64,000 bases of DNA. It comes from Streptomyces longhuiensis. GTDB lineage: Bacteria; Actinomycetota; Actinomycetes; Streptomycetales; Streptomycetaceae. The notes beneath the pieces are model-generated. The model searched no databases. It was not told the DNA's origin and saw only the letters and a program-made list of their open reading frames with translations. The stretch spans positions 6,898,001 through 6,962,000 of the forward strand of contig NZ_CP085173.1 in the NCBI RefSeq assembly GCF_020616555.1, read 5' to 3'. Positions 7,667-16,131 of the stretch are shown piece after piece; the stretch's first letter is position 1, and each line of letters opens with the position of its first letter. A program made the translations under genes and the position numbers.

Positions 7667-9396
7667 CGACGGCGGAGGACCGGATCGATGCCCTGGAGCA
7701 TGCGTTCGGCTCCCTCGACGATCCCGGCAACCCGCTCGGCGCCGCTGCCCTGCTCGCCGCCGACGCGGCAGGCACGGTGCTGCCGGAGGCCGAGAAGGTC
7801 CTCGACGACTTCGGCCTCAACGCCGAGTTCGTGCCCGCCGACGTAGGGGGCAGGCTGGAGCGGATGGACCTGCTCGGCCGGCTCCTGCGCCCGGTCTTCC
7901 GCCGGGACGCCTCCCTCGGCTTCGGCTACGGACTCAACTGCTTCTTCGCCGCCACCCCGGTGTGGACCGCGGGCGACGACGCGCAGCGCCGCCTCGCCGC
8001 CCGGCTGCTCCTGAGCGGCCGGCGCCTCGCCGTGGCCCGCCACGAGGTCGCCCACGGGAACGACTTCGTCCGCGACGAGTTCACCGCCAGGACGGTCCCG
8101 GACGGTCTCGTCGTCGACGGCAGCAAGTCCGCCGTCGCCAACGCCTCACGCGCCACCGGCCTGGTCGTCTTCGCCCGCACGGAGGGAGCCGCGCGCGGGC
8201 GCAGCCACACCGTCCTGCTGCTCGACCGTGACGAGCTGCCGGCCGGTGCCGTGGAGAACCTGGCCCGCCGCACGACGACCGGCATGCGCAGCGCGGAGTT
8301 CGGCGGACTGCGGATCACCGACTGCCTCGTCCCGCGCAGCGCCGTACTCGGGGAGGTCGGCGACGGCTACGAGCTGTCGCTGCGCTCCTCCCTGCTCATC
8401 CGGGGCCTCATCCCGTCCATCGTGCTCGCGGGCGCCGACACCGCCCTGCGCACCGTGGCCCGGTTCGCGGGCCGCAGCCGGGCGGACGGCCGTTCGTCGC
8501 TGGACGTGCGCCATGTGCGGGACGTGCTCACCGGCGGCTTCCTCGATCTGCTGATCATCGACTGCCTCGCCCTGGTCGCGACCCGGGCCCTGCATCTGCT
8601 GCCCCGGCAGATGAGCGCCTACGCGGCGGCCGCCGCCTACCTCGCCCCGAAGCTCGTGGCCGAGAGCATGGACGAGATGTCGTCGGTGCTCGGGGAGGAG
8701 ACGTTCGCCCAGGACGGCGCGTACGCGATGTTCCAGAAGCAGCGGCGCGACCTGCCGGTCACCTCGCTGGGGCACGCGGGCAGCGCGGGGCGGCAGGTCA
8801 GCATCCTGCCCCAACTGCCGTACTTCGCACGGCACGCCTGGTTCGCCGACCCCGAGCCGCCGCCGGACCTGTTCCGGCCGGACCGGGAGCTGCCGCCGCT
8901 GGACCTGTCCCAGCCCGTGCTGCTCGGTGACGGCGACCCGCTCGCCGCGACCCTCGTCGCCTGCACCGACCTCCTCGAAGCCGCGCAACCGCCGGACGAG
9001 ACCGGCTTGGGCGGGCCGGCCCTGCGCTTCCTGGCCCGCGTCCTCACCGGTGAACTCGCCGAGCTGAAGAAGGCGTTCGAGAATGTCGCGGAGGGCGACC
9101 GCGAGGCCCTGTCCAGCCCGCAGAGCTTCGGCCTCGCCGACCGGTACACCCTGGTCCTCGCGGCGGCGGCCTGCCTCGGCGTGTGGCGCGAACAACGCTC
9201 CGCGCCCGCCGGCCGGGCGGATGCCTTCCTCGCCGCCCCCGCCTGGGTCACCGCCGTCCTCTACCGGCTGGTCGCACGGCTCGGGCTGCCGCTGCCCGAC
9301 CGGCCCGTCGCATCGCAACGGCTGGTGCTCGAAGAGGTCGTCGCACGGCTGCACGACCACCGCAGCTACGACCTCTACGCCTCGCCGCTCGCCTGA
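7663..9396 (+). CDS. Acyl-CoA dehydrogenase-like flavoprotein
   Basis: A 577-residue protein. The middle third has the acyl-CoA dehydrogenase beta-barrel and helical core (RHEVAHGNDF, then ITDCLVPRSAVLGEVGDGYEL). It is longer than the usual ~390 residues because of a ~170-residue C-terminal extension (from about 405) that I do not recognise. The usual C-terminal YEGT-like catalytic segment is not evident, so the active-site base is uncertain. With the adjacent FAAL and carrier protein it fits a cassette that activates an acid, loads it on an ACP and desaturates it, as PltF/PltE/PltL do for proline; the substrate here is unknown. It overlaps the FAAL stop by 4 bases. Confidence 0.72.
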   Translation: MTTAEDRIDALEHAFGSLDDPGNPLGAAALLAADAAGTVLPEAEKVLDDFGLNAEFVPADVGGRLERMDLLGRLLRPVFRRDASLGFGYGLNCFFAATPVWTAGDDAQRRLAARLLLSGRRLAVARHEVAHGNDFVRDEFTARTVPDGLVVDGSKSAVANASRATGLVVFARTEGAARGRSHTVLLLDRDELPAGAVENLARRTTTGMRSAEFGGLRITDCLVPRSAVLGEVGDGYELSLRSSLLIRGLIPSIVLAGADTALRTVARFAGRSRADGRSSLDVRHVRDVLTGGFLDLLIIDCLALVATRALHLLPRQMSAYAAAAAYLAPKLVAESMDEMSSVLGEETFAQDGAYAMFQKQRRDLPVTSLGHAGSAGRQVSILPQLPYFARHAWFADPEPPPDLFRPDRELPPLDLSQPVLLGDGDPLAATLVACTDLLEAAQPPDETGLGGPALRFLARVLTGELAELKKAFENVAEGDREALSSPQSFGLADRYTLVLAAAACLGVWREQRSAPAGRADAFLAAPAWVTAVLYRLVARLGLPLPDRPVASQRLVLEEVVARLHDHRSYDLYASPLA

Positions 9397-9435
9397 CCTC
9401 GCCCCCACCCCCCCCGCCCGACAGGGAGCACACCC

Positions 9436-10686
9436 ATGCAGGAGCAATTCCGCGGCGCCGAGGAAGACTTCGCTGTCGCCCACCGCGAATGGCTGACCGA
9501 GAGGGTCGCCCACTACCTCGGCCACCCGGTGGAGGACACCGTGCCGCTGACCGAGGAAGGCCTCGACTCGGTGGCGGCCCTCAGCCTCTACGGAGACATC
9601 GAGGAGGAGTTCGGCTCGCTGATCGAACCCGAGGACATCTGGACGTTCCCCACCGTGCGTCAGCTCGCGAACGTGCTGGCGATGCGGGACGCAGGCCGGG
9701 GCGCCGGCCAGGTCAGGGCCGCGTTCGTCTTCACGGGCCAGGGCTCCCAGCATCCCGGGATGACCTCCGGCCTCTATCTGAACTCCACCGGGTACCGCAC
9801 CTACCTGGACGAGGCCGACGCGGCGATCCGCCCGTGGACCAAGGAGTCCATGGTCAAGCTGATCCTGTCCGGTGACCCCCGCGTCCACCGCACGGCGCTC
9901 ACCCAGCCCGCCCTGTTCGCCGTCGAATACGCCCTGGCCCGGACACTGGAGGAGGCCGGGGTGCGCCCGGCGGCCGTCCTGGGCCACGGAGTGGGGGAGT
10001 TCGCCGCCGCGACGATCGCGGGCGCGCTGACGCTGGCCGACGCCGCGAAGCTGGTGTCCATGCGCGGCGCCTTCATGCAGTACCTGCCGCCGGGCGGCGG
10101 CATGATGGCCGTCTGCATCACCCCGTACGAGGCCGCCGAACTGGTCAGTGCCGAACCGGCCGTGGGCATCAGCGCCATCAACGCGGCCAAGGCGATCGTG
10201 CTCTCCGGCGACCGCACCGCGCTGAACCGCATCGAGGCCCGCCTCGCCGAACGCGGCATCCGCTGCCGCCACCTCGCTGTCTCGCACGCCTTCCACTCGC
10301 CGCTGATGGCGCCGGTGGTCCCCAAGTTCGAGGCCGTGATGCGCAAGATGCCCGGCGGCACCGCCCAGGTGCCGTTCTACTCGACGGTGTACGGCCGCCT
10401 CACCACCGAGCCGCTCTACGCCCCGTACTGGGCCGAACAGATCACCGCCCCGGTCCGGTTCGCCGACGCCGCGCGGAGCCTGCTCGCCCAGCAGGCGCCC
10501 ACCCACGTCGTGGAGATCGGCCCGCAGGCCGTCCTCACGCCGTATCTGCGGCGGATGGGCGGCGGCCTGCGCGGGCCCGCCTGCATCCCGGTGTGCCAGG
10601 GGCCGGCGAGCGACGCCGTCGACCTGGCCGGTGTGATCTCCGCCCTCGACGCCGGACCGCTGGCCGCGGCCCTGCCCGGAGCCTGA
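9436..10686 (+). CDS. ACP fused to an acyltransferase domain lacking its catalytic serine
   Basis: A 416-residue fusion. Residues 1-85 form an acyl carrier protein with the phosphopantetheine Ser45 in EEGLDSVAAL. Residues 94-400 form a malonyl/acyl transferase domain with an intact FTGQGSQ motif, Arg210 and the His287 of SHAFHSPL. The nucleophile motif GHSxG reads GHGVGEF: codon 9988-9990 is GGA (Gly185). Without Ser the domain should not form an acyl-enzyme, so it is probably a pseudo-transferase that docks or shields the ACP, with acyl groups arriving from the FAAL. Strong context: 39 bases after the dehydrogenase, PPTase immediately after. The active transferase would be the one at 21945-23732. 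Confidence 0.85.
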   Translation: MQEQFRGAEEDFAVAHREWLTERVAHYLGHPVEDTVPLTEEGLDSVAALSLYGDIEEEFGSLIEPEDIWTFPTVRQLANVLAMRDAGRGAGQVRAAFVFTGQGSQHPGMTSGLYLNSTGYRTYLDEADAAIRPWTKESMVKLILSGDPRVHRTALTQPALFAVEYALARTLEEAGVRPAAVLGHGVGEFAAATIAGALTLADAAKLVSMRGAFMQYLPPGGGMMAVCITPYEAAELVSAEPAVGISAINAAKAIVLSGDRTALNRIEARLAERGIRCRHLAVSHAFHSPLMAPVVPKFEAVMRKMPGGTAQVPFYSTVYGRLTTEPLYAPYWAEQITAPVRFADAARSLLAQQAPTHVVEIGPQAVLTPYLRRMGGGLRGPACIPVCQGPASDAVDLAGVISALDAGPLAAALPGA

Positions 10687-10687
10687 G

Positions 10688-11680
10688 GTGGGCGAACGGG
10701 TGGGACGCCCGTTGCCCGCGCCAGGACCCGGCGCACCCTGGGACGACATCCACGGTGAACTGCGGCGCACCGGCAGCGTCGTGCTCTACGCGGCGATGCC
10801 CGACTGGCTGCCGGCCGACGGGACGGAAGGGGAGCTGCGCCGCCTCCTCGGCCGCGACTGGCGGCGCTACGAGAGCCTGGCCCAGCCCCGCACCCGGGAC
10901 CGGTTCGTTGCCTCCAGGCTGCTGCTGCGCTATTCGGCGGCCGCAGTTCTGCGCACCGCCCCCGACCTGGTCGACCTGGCCTACCAGCCGGGCGGGCGCC
11001 CGTACGTCCGGGGCTGCGACCAGATCGATGTGAGCCTGAGCCACACCGACGAGATGATGGTCGTCGGGATCACCCGGCGGGGCCGGATCGGCGTGGACGT
11101 GGAACGGGCGGACCGCCGGCTCGCCCACACCGGCTCGGAACGCCAGGCGTGCACGCCCTATGAGAAGGCGCGCCTGGACGCGGGTGGCGACGAGGTGCGC
11201 AACGACACCATGGTGCAGCTGTGGACGCTCAAAGAGGCCTACAGCAAGGCGGTGGGACAGGGACTGCGGTTCCGCTTCACCGAGTTCGGCTTCGCGCTGG
11301 ACGACGGGGAGCCCCGGCTGACCAGACCGGACGGCTCCCGGGTACCCGGCGGCGAGTGGCAGTTCGGCACGTACCCCGCCGGGGCGGGGTACGTGCTGAG
11401 CGTCGCCGTGTGTGACGCGGGCTTCGGTGAGCTCGCCGACCTGTCGGTCGGGACGACGCTGGACGACGGCATGTTCGACGCGTTGCTCGGCGCGCCCGGT
11501 CAGGCCCGCGGCCTGGCTCCGTCAGGGCAGCCAGCCGGCCTCCTCGGCGATGCGGATGGCGTCGATGCGGTTGCGCGCGCCCAGCTTGCCGACGATGGCC
11601 GTGAGGTAGTTGCGGACCGTGCCCTTGGAGAGATAGAGGCAGCCGGCGATCTCGGCGGCCTCGGCGCCGCGGGCGGCTAG
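10688..11680 (+). CDS. 4'-phosphopantetheinyl transferase (Sfp type)
   Basis: A 330-residue protein; the PPTase domain ends near residue 250. The two signature segments are present: IGVDVE (metal-binding Asp and Glu) and WTLKEAYSKAVGQGL (KEA motif). It would convert the cluster's apo-ACPs (9436-10686, 21562-21831) to holo form. It starts with GTG one base after the previous stop. The final ~53 codons (11522-11680) are antisense to the response regulator gene and lack PPTase similarity, so the tail may be read-through of a GC-rich frame retained by convergent gene packing. Confidence 0.85.
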   Translation: MGERVGRPLPAPGPGAPWDDIHGELRRTGSVVLYAAMPDWLPADGTEGELRRLLGRDWRRYESLAQPRTRDRFVASRLLLRYSAAAVLRTAPDLVDLAYQPGGRPYVRGCDQIDVSLSHTDEMMVVGITRRGRIGVDVERADRRLAHTGSERQACTPYEKARLDAGGDEVRNDTMVQLWTLKEAYSKAVGQGLRFRFTEFGFALDDGEPRLTRPDGSRVPGGEWQFGTYPAGAGYVLSVAVCDAGFGELADLSVGTTLDDGMFDALLGAPGQARGLAPSGQPAGLLGDADGVDAVARAQLADDGREVVADRALGEIEAAGDLGGLGAAGG

Positions 11681-12136
11681 GCGCAGGACCTCCAGCTCGC
11701 GCGGCGACAGCGGATTCTCCGGCGAGTCCCAGGCGGACAGCGCGAGCTGGGGGTCCACGACCCGGCGCCCCGTCGCCACCGACCGCACGGCGAGGGCGAG
11801 TTGGCTCGGTGGCGAGTCCTTGAGGAGGAAGCCGGAGACCTGGGCGGACAGGGCGCGTCGCAGGGTGCCCGGACGTCCGAGCGAGGTGAGGATCAGCGTG
11901 CGGCAGCTGGGCAGCCGTTCATGGAGCTCGGCCGCCGCGGTCAGCCCGTCGATGCCGGGCAGATCGATGTCGATCACGGCGACATCGGGCTTGGACTCGA
12001 GTGCGGCCGCGACGATCGTGTCGCCCCGGTCGACGGTGGACACCACGTGCAGATCCGGCTCCAGTTGGAGCAGCGCCACGAGTGCGCCCTGGATCATATG
12101 AACATCCTCGGCGAGGAGGATCCTGACGGACAACAT
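11522..12136 (-). CDS. NarL/DesR-type response regulator
   Basis: A 204-residue two-domain regulator. The receiver has the acidic pair in LLAED, the phosphoacceptor Asp in AVIDIDLPGIDG and the conserved Lys in FLLKDSPPS. The C-terminal LuxR-type helix-turn-helix begins LSPRELEVLRLAARG. It is encoded 21 bases downstream of a DesK-like kinase and forms a two-component pair with it. Its target is unknown; the neighbouring YcaO/precursor operon or the PKS promoters are plausible. Its 3' end overlaps the PPTase gene on the other strand by 159 bases. Confidence 0.88.
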   Translation of the reverse strand: MLSVRILLAEDVHMIQGALVALLQLEPDLHVVSTVDRGDTIVAAALESKPDVAVIDIDLPGIDGLTAAAELHERLPSCRTLILTSLGRPGTLRRALSAQVSGFLLKDSPPSQLALAVRSVATGRRVVDPQLALSAWDSPENPLSPRELEVLRLAARGAEAAEIAGCLYLSKGTVRNYLTAIVGKLGARNRIDAIRIAEEAGWLP

Positions 12137-12157
12137 CTTTACCCCCGGTGAGATGTG

Positions 12158-13369
12158 TCAGGCTACGGCGGTTCTCTCCGGGCGCGTCGGCTCGAACACC
12201 AGCAGCTCGTTCTCGTCATGACCTGTGGGTCTGAGCGGTGCCCAGACCTCGAGATGGAATCGGCCGTCCTCCCGCAGCCCCGCGGAGAGCCCCCCGCCGA
12301 TGGCGGCGAACCGGCACCGCAGATTGTCCAGACCGGTGCCGCCCGAGCGGGCCGAGACGAGGTCGCTCGGAGTATGCGGATTGTCGTTCGTCAGACCGAG
12401 CCGGACCGTTTCTTCCTCCACCTCCGCCTTGATGGTGCACACGCGCACCTGACTGTGCCGGAGGATGTTGGTGACCCCTTCCCGCAGTGCCGTGGCGAGC
12501 ACGGTGTCGACCACCGGATGCAGCCGCCCGCACTCCACCTCGACCTCCGCGCGGATGTCGGCGGCGGAGAGCACCGTCCCCGTCGACTCCGCCTCCTCGA
12601 TCAGAGACATGTTGCGGTACCCGCTGGACACCAGCCGTACGTCGGCCAGGGCCTGCCGTGCCACCTGGAGAACCGAGAGGGTCTCCTGACGGGCCTTGTC
12701 CGGGCGGGTGTTGATCAGCCGCTGGATCAGCTCCCCCTTGAGCGCGATCGCGGACAGGCTGTAACCGAGCAGGTCGTGCAGATCCCGGGCGAACCTCAGG
12801 CGTTCCTGCGCGACGGCCATCCGGGCCAGTTCCTCACGGTTCTCGTGCACCTCACTGACCAGGTCGGTGAGCCGGGTCAGGCCGTAGATGACGAGGCCGG
12901 TGAGGGTGCTGGCGATGGTGAAGTAGAGGACCAGGTCGACCGAGGCCCCCGCCAGCACGTTGTAGACCGGGATGAAGGCGATCAGCACCCCGTAGCTCGG
13001 CCAGGCGAACCGGGCCGGCAGGGTCAGCAGCAGCGAGGCGGCCAACGGGCCCTGCATGCTGCCCCAGCTGACGCTGAACCAGGCGAGAGGCGCGAAGGTG
13101 AGCACCGCCTGGAGAAGCAGGACGAGCGCCTTCTGCCGGGTGGGCCACCGGCGGGCCTGCGGCGAGGAGACCGCCAACTGCGTGCCGAACAGCGCCAGTA
13201 CGAGAACGACGCACAGGACGAGCTCTCCCATTGCCGGCCGTGTCCGCACCACGTTCAGTACGGTCATCGTGGCGTAGCAGGCCAGGGCTGCGACGATGAT
13301 CGCGTGCGCCGGCCGCGGGGCCGGCGCCTGGGACCGTGGTGAAAACGGAGCGACGTCCCTCGTCGGCAT
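12158..13369 (-). CDS. DesK-like membrane sensor histidine kinase
   Basis: A 403-residue protein. About five hydrophobic segments occupy residues 20-165 (first AIIVAALACYATMTVLNVV). The dimerisation/phosphoacceptor segment RFARDLHDLLGYSLSAIALK contains the His, and a HATPase region with GGTGLDNLRCRFAAIGG follows. This is the HisKA_3 arrangement usual with NarL-type regulators. ATG 13369 is chosen because it follows AAGGAGG; an in-frame ATG 13 codons upstream has no such site. It is separated from the upstream YcaO gene by a hairpin, so kinase and regulator probably form their own unit or are attenuated relative to YcaO. Confidence 0.87.
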   Translation of the reverse strand: MPTRDVAPFSPRSQAPAPRPAHAIIVAALACYATMTVLNVVRTRPAMGELVLCVVLVLALFGTQLAVSSPQARRWPTRQKALVLLLQAVLTFAPLAWFSVSWGSMQGPLAASLLLTLPARFAWPSYGVLIAFIPVYNVLAGASVDLVLYFTIASTLTGLVIYGLTRLTDLVSEVHENREELARMAVAQERLRFARDLHDLLGYSLSAIALKGELIQRLINTRPDKARQETLSVLQVARQALADVRLVSSGYRNMSLIEEAESTGTVLSAADIRAEVEVECGRLHPVVDTVLATALREGVTNILRHSQVRVCTIKAEVEEETVRLGLTNDNPHTPSDLVSARSGGTGLDNLRCRFAAIGGGLSAGLREDGRFHLEVWAPLRPTGHDENELLVFEPTRPERTAVA

Positions 13370-13414
13370 TGCCGCCTCCTTGCGAAGGATCAGTGTTGGC
13401 GGACGCATGCTATG

Positions 13415-13445
13415 TCGATTCGCTGGCTCCGAGCCAGCGAATCGA
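13415..13445 (-). terminator. Hairpin between YcaO gene and histidine kinase gene
   Basis: Perfect inverted repeat with 14-bp arms (13415-13428 and 13432-13445) and a 3-base loop, starting 14 bases past the YcaO stop codon in the leftward direction. It probably ends or attenuates the precursor-YcaO transcript. Confidence 0.65.
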
Positions 13446-13459
13446 ACCGACGGCCGAAC

Positions 13460-15733
13460 TCAGACGAACAGGGGAATCGGGTTGATTTCCTCGTATGGAA
13501 GAGGGCGTGTTCGGTGTCCGAGCTCCACCGGTATATCGAAGAGACGGCCCGGGGCGAACCGTGCCCAGAAGTGACGCATTCCCGGAATGATCACCTTCAC
13601 AACAGGAAGTCCCACGTCGGGGCGTGTTTGGTCAAGGATCAACAATTCCATGCCACGGCCACGTACAAGGGTTTCGGCCAACTCGATGTCGTCCAGCAGG
13701 TCGTTGTGGACCGGAAAGGAATAGGACTCCGGGGTCCGTGGAGCTTCGGCTGGATCCGCGCGAACGTATGGCTGATTCTCCACCGTTGCCCCTTGCCACC
13801 AGGCGGAAAGATCACGGTCTGCGGTCCGGAATTCAACCGAGTCCCCCTCCGGAGGAAGGAGTTGGGCCATTTCCGTGACGGCCCGCCGCAGAGCGAGCCG
13901 GGGATCGAAATGAGCCCCGAACCCGAACGAGATCGCCTGGGCCGGCCCGTCGGTGCGCCGGGACATGGCCACCACAACCGGAATGCCGAAGTCCGATGTG
14001 AGGTCGAGCGCCCAGACGTGGCGATGGAGCCGTTCGAACGTCTGCCGGGTGCGGGCCAGCCACGGCTCGTCGAAGGCGTCGAGGTCCACCGCGGGCCGGC
14101 GCGTGCGGTTGTACCACCACAGCGCCACCGCGTCCCGTTCCACCAGTTCCAGGAAGCCCTGCACGACGGCGTCCTCCGGGCTGCTGCCCGCCGCGTTGCC
14201 GTTGGAGTCGGCCCACGGCGTGGCCTGCACGCCGCCGGGACCGGGGCCGAAGTACAGCATCGACGTGGGCAGCAGCCGCTGCGTGCCCGACGTGAGGGAC
14301 CACACCGGCGTCCAGTCGGCCGGTGCCTGCGGGTCGAACGGCGGCGGGACCTGCTGGAAGCGGGAGTGCCGCGGATTCCACCGGTCCCGCTCCCGGAACT
14401 GCCGGTCGGCGAACAGCTGGCAGAGATTGGGGTGCAGGGCGGCGTCGCCAAGCCCCGCCAGGGTGTCCCGCACGGTGGGCTCGTCGCCCTGCCGGGTTCC
14501 GCAGTAGCGCTCCAGCGCCTCGCACAGCGCGCTGACCTCGGCCTCCTGCGGAGTGGTTCCCTTGCCTCCGCTCTGGCCGCGCAGGCCACCGCGCAGCCCG
14601 GCCAAGGACCGGCTGTCGCCGAGTGCCAGATTGCGCCCGGCGACGTACCGGTTCAGTCCGTCCGGCGCCCCCGGGGCGGGACGGAGCTCGGACACGACGC
14701 CGGTGACCGGGTCGGCCAGATGCCGGTAGCGGGACAGCACCGCCTCCGCGCTCTGCGACCGGTGATTGCCGCCCACCGTACGGGCCTTGGGGCTGGAGCG
14801 CGGAGTGAAGGGCGCACGTACCTGTCGTGCGACGAGCTCCGGATCCCCGCACGTGGAGCACTGCGGACGACGGATCACCGGGTGGCGGCGGGTGGCGAGG
14901 GTGCGGGTGTCCAGCGTGCAGACGGCGCCCTGGCCCTCGTATCGCATGCCGGCCACCCACTTCGTCGCCTCCAGCACCGCGGTGTGCAGCCCCAGGGCGC
15001 GCACGGTGGCGAACGAGGCCTCCGGGACGGGCAGCACGCCCCCCAGCCCCAGGGCCTGCCGGACCGGGGCCGTCGACGACCGGTGCCCGCGCAGGCGGTG
15101 CGCCAGACACTCCCAGCACGCGCTGTCCCCGCCCCCGTACACCGGCCCCACCCAGGGCTCCGCCCCGCTCGGCTTGGCGAGCAGCCAGGAGCGGCCCGAG
15201 GTCCGGTGCCGGGCGTCGACCTCGGCCAGCCGGGGGTCCAGGTAGTCGTCGCACAGGACGAGGGACAGTTCGGCCTCGTCCTCGTCGCCGGGGCCGGCCA
15301 TCCGCATGCCCGCGGCCAGGCACTCGGCCCGCACCGCCGCGGGATCCCCCCTCCCCAGGTGCACGAGCGCCACCCGGGTCTCCCGGAACGCGGCGGAGGC
15401 GCTGGGCCCGTGCAGACCGGCGATCTCCCAGTACGCCTCCGTCGAGGCGTCGGTGGCCGGGTCGTGATAGCCGACCAGATCGGCGCGGGCCAGTTCGGCG
15501 ATCATGCGGGCCGCGGTCGCCGGCGGCAGGGTCGCCGCCGCGTCCCGCAGCACGCCCGCCAGTGTGCGGGTCCCGTCGAGCAGGGCCGCGAGGTGCTGAA
15601 CCTCACGGCCCTGCAGGGCAGTTGTCTCCCGCTCCGACAGCAGGTAGACGGCGTCCCCTTCGATCGCCTCCACCCGCAGATGTCTCTTGAACCCCACCGG
15701 AAGTTCGGTGGGTACCCCCCCGGATATGTTCAT
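13460..15733 (-). CDS. TOMM cyclodehydratase: E1-like/leader-binding domain fused to YcaO
   Basis: A 757-residue fusion. Residues 1-95 look like a winged-helix leader-peptide recognition element. Residues 115-310 are ocin-ThiF/E1-like with two zinc-binding Cys pairs (CWEC 206-209, CSTC 292-295). Residues 330-757 are YcaO with ATP-binding SALCEALER (401-409), the LELVERDA segment and AVTEMAQ. The C-terminus ends PIPLFV, comparable to the proline-rich end that shapes the active site. Such fused C-D enzymes use ATP to convert Cys/Ser/Thr in a peptide to azolines. Start ATG overlaps the precursor stop as ATGA, so the two are translationally coupled. No flavin dehydrogenase, protease or exporter lies beside it, so an azoline, or other backbone-amide activation, is possible. 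Confidence 0.88.
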   Translation of the reverse strand: MNISGGVPTELPVGFKRHLRVEAIEGDAVYLLSERETTALQGREVQHLAALLDGTRTLAGVLRDAAATLPPATAARMIAELARADLVGYHDPATDASTEAYWEIAGLHGPSASAAFRETRVALVHLGRGDPAAVRAECLAAGMRMAGPGDEDEAELSLVLCDDYLDPRLAEVDARHRTSGRSWLLAKPSGAEPWVGPVYGGGDSACWECLAHRLRGHRSSTAPVRQALGLGGVLPVPEASFATVRALGLHTAVLEATKWVAGMRYEGQGAVCTLDTRTLATRRHPVIRRPQCSTCGDPELVARQVRAPFTPRSSPKARTVGGNHRSQSAEAVLSRYRHLADPVTGVVSELRPAPGAPDGLNRYVAGRNLALGDSRSLAGLRGGLRGQSGGKGTTPQEAEVSALCEALERYCGTRQGDEPTVRDTLAGLGDAALHPNLCQLFADRQFRERDRWNPRHSRFQQVPPPFDPQAPADWTPVWSLTSGTQRLLPTSMLYFGPGPGGVQATPWADSNGNAAGSSPEDAVVQGFLELVERDAVALWWYNRTRRPAVDLDAFDEPWLARTRQTFERLHRHVWALDLTSDFGIPVVVAMSRRTDGPAQAISFGFGAHFDPRLALRRAVTEMAQLLPPEGDSVEFRTADRDLSAWWQGATVENQPYVRADPAEAPRTPESYSFPVHNDLLDDIELAETLVRGRGMELLILDQTRPDVGLPVVKVIIPGMRHFWARFAPGRLFDIPVELGHRTRPLPYEEINPIPLFV

Positions 15734-16047
15734 GCACGCGCCGCTTCGGCCTCTTCGCCGGGCAGGGGCGCCATGCCGGTGGCGCAGCCGTAGAGCATGA
15801 CGGTGCCGGGCCGGTCCAGGTGGTCGATGACCAGACCCCGGTCGGCGCTCCCGCCCTTGTACACCTCCCCGAAGAGGTCCGCGACGTCGTCGCCGTACAC
15901 CGGTTCCACGGCGGGGAGGCCGAACTCGACGAGTACGGAGACGGGGTCGCTCGTGTAGCGCTGGGCCAGGTCGGGCTCGAGGCCGGCCCGGGCGGTGAGG
16001 AGTGCGAACTGGTGATCCGAAGTCAGCTGAACCGTAGCGGTGTCCAT
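15730..16047 (-). CDS. Putative RiPP precursor with nitrile-hydratase-alpha-like leader
   Basis: A 105-residue protein. Residues ~12-50 (FALLTARAG, then RYTSDPVSVLVEFGLP) resemble the NHLP leaders that guide TOMM enzymes. A Gly-Gly at 65-66 could mark the end of the leader. The putative core contains a single Cys (88) in LYGCATG, with Thr82 and Thr90 nearby, and ends with an Ala/Glu-rich tail. Substrate status is inferred from the 4-base overlap with the YcaO gene. It could instead be an accessory nitrile-hydratase-like protein. AGGGGG precedes ATG 16047. It is first in a leftward operon, opposite the SARP gene. Confidence 0.62.
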   Translation of the reverse strand: MDTATVQLTSDHQFALLTARAGLEPDLAQRYTSDPVSVLVEFGLPAVEPVYGDDVADLFGEVYKGGSADRGLVIDHLDRPGTVMLYGCATGMAPLPGEEAEAARA

Positions 16048-16131
16048 GGAGAGCCCCCTGCTGAGTCGATCGTGCGAGACGTTGTTCGCTTGCCGAATGC
16101 CTGGATTCTGTGTCCCACCACGTCGAACGGC

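Noticed and set aside
8146..10770. 874-codon leftward open frame
   Set aside because: It lies antisense to the dehydrogenase, ACP-AT and PPTase genes, has Gly/Arg/Val-rich low-complexity composition and no recognisable domain; such frames are common in GC-rich DNA.
13412..15793. 793-codon rightward open frame over the YcaO gene
   Set aside because: The leftward frame carries intact zinc, ATP-binding and C-terminal motifs; the rightward one is featureless.
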